The notes beneath the pieces are model-generated. The model was not told the origin of the DNA. It saw only the letters and a list, made by a program, of their open reading frames with translations, and did no database searches. Below are positions 1 through 7,286 of a stretch of DNA of 13,134 nucleotides, piece after piece. Source of the stretch: Clostridia bacterium (GTDB lineage: Bacteria; Bacillota_A; Clostridia; Oscillospirales; CAG-272). Positions within the stretch are counted from its first letter, which is position 1. Every line of letters begins with the position of its first letter. The position numbers were made by a program, and so were the translations under genes. The stretch spans positions 1-13,134 of the forward strand of contig JAFTRB010000131.1 in the NCBI GenBank assembly GCA_017462445.1, written 5' to 3'.

Positions 1-62
1 ATACACCGCAGTATATCCAAACGCACATCGGCGTTGGATACAGAATGTTGAGGGTGGACTAA
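1..62 (+). CDS. OmpR/PhoB-family response regulator, C-terminal fragment (KdpE-like)
   Basis: This is the 3' end of a gene that enters from outside the window. In frame 3 (first full codon at 3) it reads TPQYIQTHIGVGYRMLRVD and then TAA at 60-62. The block Y-I-x-T-x-x-G-V-G-Y-R-M is the last beta-hairpin of the winged-helix DNA-binding domain of OmpR/PhoB response regulators, which ends these proteins within a few residues. Family knowledge: such proteins bind promoter DNA as phosphorylated dimers and usually lie next to a sensor kinase. The TPQY...GVGYRM wording resembles KdpE (potassium transport control), but 19 residues cannot settle the subfamily. The receiver domain and partner kinase would lie upstream of the window. 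Confidence 0.8.
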   Translation, partial: TPQYIQTHIGVGYRMLRVD

Positions 63-87
63 CTACTTTATATGTATAATATAAAAA

Positions 88-114
88 GCCTTCGCTTGAA
101 TGTTCGGCGAGGGC
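88..114 (+). other. RNA hairpin in the untranslated stretch after the regulator gene
   Basis: GCCTTCGC (88-95) pairs with GCGAGGGC (107-114) over 8 bp with one G-T pair, leaving an 11-nt loop. No T-tract follows, so it is not itself an intrinsic terminator. It lies between the regulator stop at 62 and the terminator at 162-198. It could be part of the regulator's 3' UTR or the 5' half of a small RNA. Confidence 0.4.
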
Positions 115-161
115 GCTACCCCCATTCGACTTGACAAGAATTAATAATCTTCAATTAATAG

Positions 162-198
162 CCCCCTCAAGCGCCTCTGCGCTTGAGGGGGTTTTATT
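162..198 (+). terminator. Strong intrinsic terminator
   Basis: The arms CCCCCTCAAGCGC (162-174) and GCGCTTGAGGGGG (179-191) are perfect complements over 13 bp with the loop CTCT, followed by TTTTATT (192-198). It probably ends the transcript of the response-regulator gene about 100 nt downstream of its stop codon. There is no A-tract on the 5' side, so it appears to work only for plus-strand transcription. Confidence 0.9.
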
Positions 199-276
199 GG
201 CGAGGCTTGAGCCGCTTGGATACAGGGTAAAAAGCAGATTTCTTACAATATGCCAAGCAAAGCCACCGACGAGCTA

Positions 277-304
277 TTGAAAAATGATAAAAATATGTTA
301 TAAT
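277..304 (+). promoter_or_regulatory. Sigma-A-type promoter of the HAD gene
   Basis: TTGAAA (277-282) and TATAAT (299-304) are separated by 16 bp. This puts the transcript start near 311, only about 15 nt before the ATG at 325, so the leader is very short and holds little besides the ribosome binding site AGAAAGGCGG. Confidence 0.8.
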
Positions 305-324
305 GGTTTAAGAAAGGCGGTATT

Positions 325-1005
325 ATGACAGAAAACAATAGACTTGCGCCCAAGAAGGCTCTGCGATATTATACATATTTATTCGATTTCGATGGCACCC
401 TCGTCGATTCTATGCCCTCATTCATCTCGGTTATGCTCCGCATACTTGACGAGAATAATATAAAGTATTCCGAGGATATTATTAAAATAATAACCCCCTT
501 AGGCTATCTCGGCACCGCAAAATATTATGTCGAGGAGCTGGGGCTTACCGAGCCTGTGGACAGGCTTGTGGAGAGGATGAACAGGTATGCCTTTGATGAC
601 TATGCCCACCGCATCCAGGCAAAGAGCGGTGTTATTGAGACGGTAAGGAAGCTCGAGGAGATGGGCGCCGACCTAAACATTTTAACAGCAAGCCCCCACT
701 CGGTTTTGGATGTGTGCCTAAAAAGGCTTGGTATATATGATTATTTCACCAACATCTGGTCCTGCGATGATTTTAACACCACCAAGGCGAACCCCGAAAT
801 ATATGCTATGGCAGCCGAGAGGATAGGCAGACCAATTGGCGAAATTCTTTTCCTTGATGACAACTACAATGCGGACAAAACCGCAAGAGAAGCGGGAATC
901 AAGGTATGCGGTGTGTTTGACGAATCCTCACGGGAGTATACCGAGGAAATAAAGAGCGTCTCGGACCACTATATCACGGTCATGACCGAGCTATTAACTC
1001 TATAA
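325..1005 (+). CDS. HAD-superfamily phosphatase (phosphoglycolate phosphatase / beta-PGM-like)
   Basis: This is a 226-residue cytosolic HAD hydrolase predicted to remove phosphate from a small phosphorylated metabolite, probably a sugar phosphate. All four HAD motifs are visible: motif I DFDGT with nucleophile D21 and acid/base D23, motif II T121 in NILTAS, motif III K154 in TTKANPE, and motif IV D178-D179 in LFLDDNYNAD. The segment between motif I and motif II (about 30-110) is the helical C1 cap seen in beta-phosphoglucomutase and phosphoglycolate phosphatases; length is normal for that group. The ATG follows AAGGCGG (314-320) by 4 nt. The gene has its own promoter (277-304) and terminator (1031-1065), so it is monocistronic. 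The substrate cannot be told from sequence; a phosphomutase role is possible but less likely. Confidence 0.85.
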   Translation: MTENNRLAPKKALRYYTYLFDFDGTLVDSMPSFISVMLRILDENNIKYSEDIIKIITPLGYLGTAKYYVEELGLTEPVDRLVERMNRYAFDDYAHRIQAKSGVIETVRKLEEMGADLNILTASPHSVLDVCLKRLGIYDYFTNIWSCDDFNTTKANPEIYAMAAERIGRPIGEILFLDDNYNADKTAREAGIKVCGVFDESSREYTEEIKSVSDHYITVMTELLTL

Positions 1006-1030
1006 ATCAAGCGTGCCTTGCTTATAAGGC

Positions 1031-1065
1031 AAAAATGAGAGCCCTCAGACGGGCTCTCATTTTTG
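1031..1065. terminator. Intrinsic terminator after the HAD gene
   Basis: ATGAGAGCCC (1035-1044) pairs perfectly with GGGCTCTCAT (1051-1060) around the loop TCAGAC. A-residues precede (1031-1034) and TTTT follows (1061-1064), so the hairpin could stop transcription on either strand. It starts 26 nt after the HAD stop codon. Confidence 0.9.
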
Positions 1066-1254
1066 TATTGCGGGGTTATCATTTATGCCTGGAATATAGA
1101 CAATTGAAAGATAAAAGAAAAAATTAAATATCTTTGTCGCATTAAGTCATTTTTATTTACTTTATATTATGTATCGGCAAAAAAGCAAGTCCAAATGCAC
1201 TCTATCACAGAGCTTTTTTATCAATGCAAAATTTTTATTTAAGGAGATACAAAA

Positions 1255-2430
1255 ATGGATCAACAAATTCTCACAACTCAACCCGGGGCTGATAAGCCCG
1301 AAGGCACCAACCGAAAAAACATACTTATTGGCGTGCTTTACCTTGTAGCAGCATTAGCTGGCTTAATCGCCCAATTCGCAGGCTATGACAGCAACCCAAT
1401 TCTTGCCCTTCTTTCCTTCGGTCTGGCAGGAGTAACCGGCGTCCTCGTCCTTTTGCGCAAGGATAACATTGTTCTGTTTATCCTTATGATAGCAAGCATT
1501 ATTTTTTCTTCAGTCATTTTTATTCTTCCTGTTATATTCCTCGGCTTCCATCTCTTTGGCGGCAAGGAAATAATAAAAAGGAACCCCCTTGTATTTACAA
1601 TTATATTCGGTATTCTCACAGGACTGTTTTCCCTTCTTGCTCTCTTCTTAGTCAGTGCGGTTTTCACAGCTTACGATGACTATATTCTCTCCACTATCGC
1701 AAGCTTTATCACAGCAGGCTGCGTTCTTGCAGGCTCTATCCTATACACCCTCCCCCTCCTCCCCACGAAAGAGGATATTGCAGCAGCAGCAAAGAGAATT
1801 GTGGCAAGCAAGCCCTCGGTTAAAGCTCCCGTTCCCCTCTCCAGCACAGACGACTACGGAGTTGAGAATAAGATTAAGCTTATCGCCAGAATTATAGACA
1901 TCATAGGCGTTGTTTTCCTTTCTTTGTCCCTTATTGCCATGATTGTCTTGTTTATCCTGTATGCGGTAGACGATTATTCAATTTACCTTATTCTTGCCTG
2001 CACAATTCCCGTCGGCGGCTTTGTAATCTGCATTTCCTGCAAGGTGCTTTACCACATTATATGGGGCTACGGCCACCTTATCGGCAACACCAACCGCATC
2101 GTTATGAACACCGCCATGCTTAATCCCAACGGTCAGCAGCCTGTATACAATAACCAGCCTACTCAGCAGCAGTATGCTCCGCAGCAGCCTCTGTACAACC
2201 CCCAGCCTGCTCAGCAGCAGTACGCTCCACAGCAGCCTGTATACAATAACCAGCCTGTTCAGCAGCAGTATGCTCCGCAACAGCCTCTGTACAACCCCCA
2301 GCCTGTTCAGCAGCAGTATGCTCCGCAGCAGCCTCTGTACAACCCCCAGCCTACTCAGCAGCAGTATGCTCCACAGCAGCCCACTCAGCAGACAAGCACC
2401 ACGGTAATTGATGACCTACCCGAGCTTTGA
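1255..2430 (+). CDS. Multi-pass membrane protein with Gln/Pro/Tyr-rich repeat tail
   Basis: I do not recognise a named family for this 391-residue protein. Hydrophobic segments at about 22-43, 48-67, 71-101, 111-139, 145-168, 208-237 and 241-265 suggest seven or eight membrane passes. A hydrophilic loop rich in K, A and S lies at 171-205. Residues 294-373 are five copies of a 16-residue unit of the form QQPxYNxQPxQQQYAP, followed by a short TSTTVIDDLPEL end. The tail is probably disordered; QYAPQQP-type tails in Firmicutes membrane proteins are often cytoplasmic and may bind partner proteins, but its side is not shown here. The start is firm: AAGGAGAT (1241-1248) lies 6 nt before the ATG. A weak TTGAAA at 1104-1109 with a poor -10 is the best upstream promoter candidate. 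The next gene starts within 11 bp of its stop, which implies co-transcription. Confidence 0.8.
   Translation: MDQQILTTQPGADKPEGTNRKNILIGVLYLVAALAGLIAQFAGYDSNPILALLSFGLAGVTGVLVLLRKDNIVLFILMIASIIFSSVIFILPVIFLGFHLFGGKEIIKRNPLVFTIIFGILTGLFSLLALFLVSAVFTAYDDYILSTIASFITAGCVLAGSILYTLPLLPTKEDIAAAAKRIVASKPSVKAPVPLSSTDDYGVENKIKLIARIIDIIGVVFLSLSLIAMIVLFILYAVDDYSIYLILACTIPVGGFVICISCKVLYHIIWGYGHLIGNTNRIVMNTAMLNPNGQQPVYNNQPTQQQYAPQQPLYNPQPAQQQYAPQQPVYNNQPVQQQYAPQQPLYNPQPVQQQYAPQQPLYNPQPTQQQYAPQQPTQQTSTTVIDDLPEL
2134..2373 (+). repeat. Five in-frame 48-bp tandem repeats
   Basis: Five direct 48-bp copies start at 2134, 2182, 2230, 2278 and 2326, with a partial sixth (CAGCAGCCC) from 2374. Each encodes one 16-residue Q/P/Y unit (protein residues 294-373). 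Units 1 and 3 carry VYNNQP; units 2, 4 and 5 carry LYNPQP. This suggests that a 96-bp pair was the unit duplicated. The copies differ at only a few bases, as expected for recent slippage or unequal recombination. The protein frame is kept throughout. Confidence 0.95.
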
Positions 2431-2441
2431 TGAGGTGAATG

Positions 2442-4112
2442 ATGAGCGAAAAATATAGTAAACTGTACGAGCAGACAGAGGCGCGCTATGCCAACGGCTC
2501 ACCGATCGTTATTCTCGCCTCCGCGCTGCTTATGGATAACACCAACGGCAACATTCTCGGTCAGGTAAAATACAAGAGCATATCCGACAAGCCCGTGCTA
2601 TACCTTAAGGCGCGAATCAGGGCGTACGATCCTTTGGGCGCACTCCTTGACGACTTCGAGCAGGAGTATCTGGATATATTCGCAGGAAGAAATGCAGACT
2701 TTGGAGCAAAGCAGCCCATATTCTTCAAGAACCCCAGCACGCGCTCCTTCGAGGTGGAGGTCATCTCTTTGGCCTTTGCAGACCGTACCGTATGGAACGC
2801 GGAGGAAGATACCCCATGGAAAACATTGCCCGCCAAGAAGCCCATCTCCGCCCTTCTGCCCGAGCCTGCCCAGCTTGCGCTCTACAAAAAGAGCTTCGGC
2901 AATTCCGCCAACTACGTCCCCTGCGAGGCGGAGGGAATATGGCTTTGCACCTGTGGCGCGATCTGCCACGCCGAGGAGCAGACCTGCCCTGTCTGCGGAG
3001 CAAGCCACGAGGCGCTTTGCAACATTGATCCCGACTATTACAAAAACGAGGCTGCGTATCTTAGCGCCCTGGAGCTTCTCAAGAGCAATACCGCCCAGAA
3101 CAGGGAGAGGGCAAAAAGCCTGCTCCAAGGTATCGAGGGATACAAGGATACAAACGCGCTACTTGCCGGAATGGAGGCAGAGGACGAGGCGAGAAGAAAA
3201 GCGGAAGAGCTGAAGGCAGAGAAGCGAAGGAAAACGGTAAAAACACTGATAAAGGTCGGTATTATCGCGGCGATTGCGATAGCTGTAATATTCGCCGTTG
3301 TCGCAATCATCTTCGCTATCGGAACAGCCATGAGTGGCGACGGTTTAGCATACACTATGCTCGATAACGGAAGCTACGAGGTCAGCGGCGTGCTTGATGA
3401 ACGGGGGATTTTTGAAATCCCCGCGGAGGTTGACGGTGTGCCGGTAAAGATAATCGGCTCGGAGGCATTTGCGCGCGGAGAATTCAACGAGGTCATCATT
3501 CCCGAGGGCATCGAGCGAATAGAGGACTATGCCTTCGCCTATTCCAAAATAGAGATGATAATCATTCCCTCTACCGTTACCGAAATCGGCAACAGCGCCT
3601 TCTATCAGTCAAGCGTGCAGTATGTGCAAATTGACGGCGCAATTACCGAGCTTAAGCCGAACACCTTTGCGGAATGCATCTATCTGAACTCCGTAACACT
3701 GCCCGATAGCCTTATATCCATCGGAGAGGGCGCATTCCAGGGCTGTAGCCAGCTATCCTCTCTACGCCTGCCGAACAATTTAACCTTTATCGGGGAACGC
3801 GCCTTCTTTGGCTGCTCGGATCTCACCTCCTGCATCCTGTCTACAAGCCTGAAGACCATATCCTCCCAGGCCTTTATGGACTCGGGAATCAGCGGCGAGC
3901 TTGTTATCCCCAGCTCGGTTACTTTAATCAATAAGAACGCCTTCTTCAAGTGTTATTCAATCTCGTCTGTGCATTTTTTGTCAACAGATAACTGGCTTGT
4001 AAATGGCGTCTATCTCTCGTCCAGCGAATTCAGTGACCGTGAGAGCATAGCCGAAAGACTTGTGGAAAGCGGCTTTGAGTTCCGTTTTTCCAGAAACGCC
4101 GCCTGGACCTGA
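2442..4112 (+). CDS. Zinc-ribbon, single-TM, leucine-rich-repeat (LRR_5/BspA-like) protein
   Basis: This protein has 556 residues from the chosen start (numbers below count from the ATG at 2439). Residues 1-160 form an N-terminal domain without a clear family match. A zinc-ribbon-like cysteine set follows: C170, C172, C176, then C183-P-V-C186. Residues 200-268 are helical, contain the A-x-x-L-L-x-x-I-x-G-Y-K-D pattern common in clostridial zinc-ribbon proteins, and end in a charged stretch. One membrane helix spans about 268-297. The outer part (about 320-520) holds roughly eight 22-23-residue LRR_5 units of the form I-P-x-x-V-x-x-I-x-x-x-A-F-x-x-C. The topology is therefore probably a cytoplasmic zinc ribbon and an extracellular repeat domain able to bind proteins or glycans. 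GAGG (2432-2435) is 6 nt from ATG 2442 but only 3 nt from ATG 2439, so 2442 is preferred. It is coupled to the upstream membrane-protein gene. Confidence 0.85.
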   Translation: MSEKYSKLYEQTEARYANGSPIVILASALLMDNTNGNILGQVKYKSISDKPVLYLKARIRAYDPLGALLDDFEQEYLDIFAGRNADFGAKQPIFFKNPSTRSFEVEVISLAFADRTVWNAEEDTPWKTLPAKKPISALLPEPAQLALYKKSFGNSANYVPCEAEGIWLCTCGAICHAEEQTCPVCGASHEALCNIDPDYYKNEAAYLSALELLKSNTAQNRERAKSLLQGIEGYKDTNALLAGMEAEDEARRKAEELKAEKRRKTVKTLIKVGIIAAIAIAVIFAVVAIIFAIGTAMSGDGLAYTMLDNGSYEVSGVLDERGIFEIPAEVDGVPVKIIGSEAFARGEFNEVIIPEGIERIEDYAFAYSKIEMIIIPSTVTEIGNSAFYQSSVQYVQIDGAITELKPNTFAECIYLNSVTLPDSLISIGEGAFQGCSQLSSLRLPNNLTFIGERAFFGCSDLTSCILSTSLKTISSQAFMDSGISGELVIPSSVTLINKNAFFKCYSISSVHFLSTDNWLVNGVYLSSSEFSDRESIAERLVESGFEFRFSRNAAWT

Positions 4113-4171
4113 TACTGACGGGCAGCTCCTATCCGTATCTCAAAAAAATAAAGAATTGATGGATAAGCATA

Positions 4172-5017
4172 ATGAAAAGGATAATCATATTTCTCGCAAT
4201 CCTGTTACTAACCCTCCTTACGGCAACCGCCTGCAAGATCATTCCCGACTCGCACAGCTATTTTGAGTGGCAGATATCTGTTCCCGCCACCTGCCAAAGC
4301 GACGGTATAAAAACCCGTACCTGTCTTGATGCAGGTTGTGGAAGGACGCAGGAGGTAAAATACACCGACCTGGACAACCACATCGAAAAGACGATCCCCG
4401 GCAAGGCTGCAACCTGTACGACCGCAGGCACCGGAGACTCTGTGGTGTGCGAGGGCTGCGGAAAGGTTCTGAAAGAGGCAACCGTCATTCCGCCCTCTCA
4501 CAGCTTTAACGAAAGCACTCGCACCTGCTCCGGGTGCGGCAATGGCAGGTTCTATGTCACACTGCGCGACCATATTTTAAGCCGAGGTACATACGATTAC
4601 TCGGATAACACCTACACGCTTGACGGCGGCTCATATTCCTCGGGTGACGATGTATACCAAATCCAGTATTCATTTGATTCCTCCGAGTCGGAGGTTCTTC
4701 TCTCGCTCTTCCTGTACGACGAAAGCTTTACCGCGCTTTTTACAATCTACATCACACCCAAAAATACGTCGACGCATAACTACTCCTATGTTGACACCTA
4801 CGAGGACTATATGGGTGGCGTTATAACCGCAAGCACATATACCACCGACACACTCTTAGGCTATTCCACCAACAACGGCTCGACGGCCTCCATGCGCGAA
4901 ACCATTCGCGAGCTTGGCTCTAATATGGCGGATATTCTTCTTGCCACTGTCGAGAGCGAGAAGGGCAGCCTTGGAATAAACATAACCGACATAGGCTTTA
5001 CATCCTTCTTTGATTAA
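4172..5017 (+). CDS. Predicted lipoprotein with cysteine-rich surface-type repeats
   Basis: This 281-residue protein starts with K-R, a hydrophobic stretch (4-18) and the lipobox-like TATA-C21, so it is probably lipid-anchored on the outer membrane face. The -3 residue is Ala rather than the usual Leu, which weakens this slightly. Residues 28-123 hold two full and one partial copy of a unit of the form P/A-A-T-C-x3-G-x4-C-x2-(x)G-C-G ending in H. Cysteines are at 41, 51, 56, 82, 93, 96, 119 and 122. Similar units occur in many clostridial surface proteins and may bind metal or form disulfides. Residues 125-281 are a beta-rich, S/T/Y-rich region of unknown family. The ribosome binding site is weak (GGA at 4161-4163). 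It starts 59 nt after the LRR gene, with no terminator between, so it probably belongs to the same transcript. Confidence 0.8.
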   Translation: MKRIIIFLAILLLTLLTATACKIIPDSHSYFEWQISVPATCQSDGIKTRTCLDAGCGRTQEVKYTDLDNHIEKTIPGKAATCTTAGTGDSVVCEGCGKVLKEATVIPPSHSFNESTRTCSGCGNGRFYVTLRDHILSRGTYDYSDNTYTLDGGSYSSGDDVYQIQYSFDSSESEVLLSLFLYDESFTALFTIYITPKNTSTHNYSYVDTYEDYMGGVITASTYTTDTLLGYSTNNGSTASMRETIRELGSNMADILLATVESEKGSLGINITDIGFTSFFD

Positions 5018-5023
5018 ATAGCT

Positions 5024-5073
5024 AAAAAAGGCAAAGAGGACCCTTTGGCTGACAACCAAAAGGCCCTCTTTTT
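5024..5073. terminator. Two-way terminator between convergent genes
   Basis: The arms at 5033-5048 and 5056-5071 pair with two mismatches (AAAGAGG with CCTCTTT, and CCTTTGG with CCAAAAGG). TTTTT (5069-5073) follows on the plus strand. On the minus strand the hairpin is followed by TTTTTT (the complement of A5024-5029). It serves the lipoprotein gene ending at 5017 and the DUF5107 gene whose stop is at 5156. Confidence 0.85.
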
Positions 5074-5155
5074 GTGTGGATTCTCCCCCGTGTGAGGGGC
5101 TATCTCTGATGCTTTTTCCTTAACCGAACGGGACCTAAACAGGGCTTCGGACAGG

Positions 5156-7267
5156 TCATTCATTTCCAACCCTGTACTTGTTGTTCTTATCGACCGACAT
5201 ACGGAAATCGATAGACGGAGGTGGCGGACAGCTCTCCTCTGCCTCCGCTATAAGCATGAGAAGTTCCTCGCTTGTCAAAAGGTCCATTCCTCTTTCGCGG
5301 GCAAGCTTCCTTGCGGAATACTCAAACCACACATCGGTAAGCGAGCATTCACCCTCGCGTATATCATAATGCTCCTCGGCAAAGAAGGCGTCAAGATAAT
5401 CAAGCTTGCCTAGCTTTGCGGCGGCAACAGCGGCGGAAATCTTAACACGGTCCCGGCTCTTGCATATCTCGGGGAGCGCTTCATAAACCCGGAAGGCGCG
5501 GTGATACCTCTTGTGACGAATGAGGAAGGAAAGCTTCTCCGAGCCGATGGCAAAGTCGGTTGCCCAGCCACGAACCATAAGCGCCAAATCATAATAGGCC
5601 TCGGCGAGCTTGATGTTCCCCGCCCTTTCCTCCAACACCGCAAGGCATCTGTACGCCCAGGGATTGCCTACGGCTCCGGCAGAGCGAAGCCAAGCGTCCT
5701 TCGCCTCCTCGCTCGCCTCGCGTCTTTCATTTTCGTCATAGGACATAGAGGCAAGCCTTGTATTATCCGCTCGCTCATATACGGCAACTCCGTAGTGGTA
5801 GGCGGCAAACCAGTTGTTCGGCTCGCTTCTGTACGCCCTCTCAAGGCGGGGCAGCCATTTAGTGCTTACATTATAGCTTACAGGAGGCGCAAGAGGCTCT
5901 GCCACGGGCATTCTGCCCTCACGAAGCAGGGTGAGCCATATTTGCTCGTTCTCGCCGATTTGGCTCTCGGGGAACAGAAGATTTGCAGGAGCTGCTCCAT
6001 CGCCATCAATATTCATTCGCATAATTTCAAGCGCGCCAAAGCCCGAGCCGAAATTGACAAGACAACTCTGCCGCACAGGGATATCGGCAAGAGCCTTCAG
6101 CTCTTCATCAACCCTCTTTATATCGGAAGCGCTGATAACCGCGCCAAGCTCGCCGTCCAGATATTCCACGGCATCAGAATACTCGCCATAGAGCCTTTCA
6201 CAGTCAAGCTTCATTCCGCCATAGCACTGGGTCCATTCGAGTGTGCTGTTCGCCGGGAAGAGCTTATCGTGGAGCTGAGAGGGAGCAATTCCCGCCTGAA
6301 TCTCTACATAGTAGCCTGTCCCCTCGCCGTCCGACAGGAACTCCTGCCATCTCTCACCGCCGCGGTGGTTGCCCCAGCAGAAGAGCTTCTTGTAGTAAAG
6401 AGGAGCAGTTGAGCGCTCGAAGAACAGATGACCGTCTCCCTCGCAGGACGCCTCCCAGGTGGACTCGCCCTCATAATTGTGCTGAATGAAATAGTCATAC
6501 GCCCTCGTGGCATTCGACGGGTAGGAGCAATCTACCTCGTTCATCGCCTTGAGATATGGCAGTGGCTCATACATACATTTCCCCTGAGCCAGGCTGATTA
6601 CATTTCTGCCCGAGGCAAGAATTCTTGTCCTATCAGAGCTGGGAACGGCAATATTTGTCCACCAGTATATAGTTGTGTCGGTGTCAAAGGGATTGACCAG
6701 CCTCACATGCGAATAAAGCACAGGCGAGCCGTCGGGAAGATGGAAATCTACCTGCCAGAAAACGCTCTTATTGCGCTCAAACTCGTAAATGCGGAGGAAG
6801 TCGTTCCCCTCGCCGTCCTGCATTATGGCAGCATAGACATTGTCACAGGTGGTGTAGGTGTGACCTATATTGCCCACATTCCACTCAATTCCGCCCGAGA
6901 GCCAGGCGTTCCTTATCGCCAGATTGCCGGGCTGAATAACCGGATTTGTAAAGAGCAGCTCCCTTCCCTCCCTCTTATCAAAAAGCGAGTGAAGCCTTCC
7001 GCCCAGCGAGGGAATAAACTGCGCCCTCAGATACTCGTTTTCAAGCACAAAGGTCTTAAGGCTAAGCATCTCGCGGGAGCGGTCATACCTATCCTGCATC
7101 GTATAGGGAAGCACTCTCTCCTGATGTCCCAGGGTTATCTTAAGCTCCTCGGGAAAATCGCCCTCGCATTTTACTGTGGAGGCCTTCTCCGCGCGGAACT
7201 TCGGAAGCGGGCTTACCCCGTCGGGAAGACACCCGCGAATATTCAGTATTTCAGCTTTAATTTTCAT
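5156..7267 (-). CDS. DUF5107-type protein with C-terminal TPR-like region
   Basis: The N-terminal half of this 703-residue protein resembles the DUF5107 domain, a galactose-mutarotase-like beta-sandwich found in proteins of carbohydrate-use loci. Visible blocks include P-S-L-G-G-R-L-H-S-L-F-D (about 86-97) and W-L-S-G-G-I-E-W-N-V-G followed by GH (122-136). Residues from about 482 to 620 are helical with A-x-x-Y-Y-D-L-A-L patterns like TPR repeats. Many family members are longer, about 1000 residues, so this is a short form. The start is moved from an upstream ATG at 7366 to 7267: that longer version would overlap the preceding gene by 80 bp, while the ATG at 7267 has GAGG with a 5-nt spacer and lies 19 bp after the upstream stop. 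No signal peptide is seen, so it is probably cytosolic. Substrate and activity are unknown; a sugar-binding or epimerase-like role is inference. Confidence 0.8.
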   Translation of the reverse strand: MKIKAEILNIRGCLPDGVSPLPKFRAEKASTVKCEGDFPEELKITLGHQERVLPYTMQDRYDRSREMLSLKTFVLENEYLRAQFIPSLGGRLHSLFDKREGRELLFTNPVIQPGNLAIRNAWLSGGIEWNVGNIGHTYTTCDNVYAAIMQDGEGNDFLRIYEFERNKSVFWQVDFHLPDGSPVLYSHVRLVNPFDTDTTIYWWTNIAVPSSDRTRILASGRNVISLAQGKCMYEPLPYLKAMNEVDCSYPSNATRAYDYFIQHNYEGESTWEASCEGDGHLFFERSTAPLYYKKLFCWGNHRGGERWQEFLSDGEGTGYYVEIQAGIAPSQLHDKLFPANSTLEWTQCYGGMKLDCERLYGEYSDAVEYLDGELGAVISASDIKRVDEELKALADIPVRQSCLVNFGSGFGALEIMRMNIDGDGAAPANLLFPESQIGENEQIWLTLLREGRMPVAEPLAPPVSYNVSTKWLPRLERAYRSEPNNWFAAYHYGVAVYERADNTRLASMSYDENERREASEEAKDAWLRSAGAVGNPWAYRCLAVLEERAGNIKLAEAYYDLALMVRGWATDFAIGSEKLSFLIRHKRYHRAFRVYEALPEICKSRDRVKISAAVAAAKLGKLDYLDAFFAEEHYDIREGECSLTDVWFEYSARKLARERGMDLLTSEELLMLIAEAEESCPPPPSIDFRMSVDKNNKYRVGNE

Positions 7268-7286
7268 ACAAACCTCGTTTTTCTGC

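Noticed and set aside
34..225. The 10-mer TTGGATACAG occurs at 34-43 and 216-225.
   Set aside because: One copy is inside the response-regulator coding sequence and the flanks do not match, so a chance repeat is the simplest explanation.
1096..1115. GACAATTGAAA near 1099 resembles the transposase-leader sequence GGACAATTGAAA near 12997, hinting at an old insertion-element end.
   Set aside because: The match is about 11 bases of low-complexity A/T-rich sequence and does not extend. No transposase remnant or hairpin accompanies it.
1978..2280. Minus-strand open frame across the 48-bp repeats.
   Set aside because: Repeats of a length divisible by three keep all frames open. The plus-strand gene has a strong ribosome binding site and membrane segments, so this is a by-product.
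4060..4266. Plus-strand open frame of 68 codons bridging the LRR and lipoprotein genes.
   Set aside because: It overlaps both neighbours in another frame, has no ribosome binding site, and its peptide shows no recognisable features.
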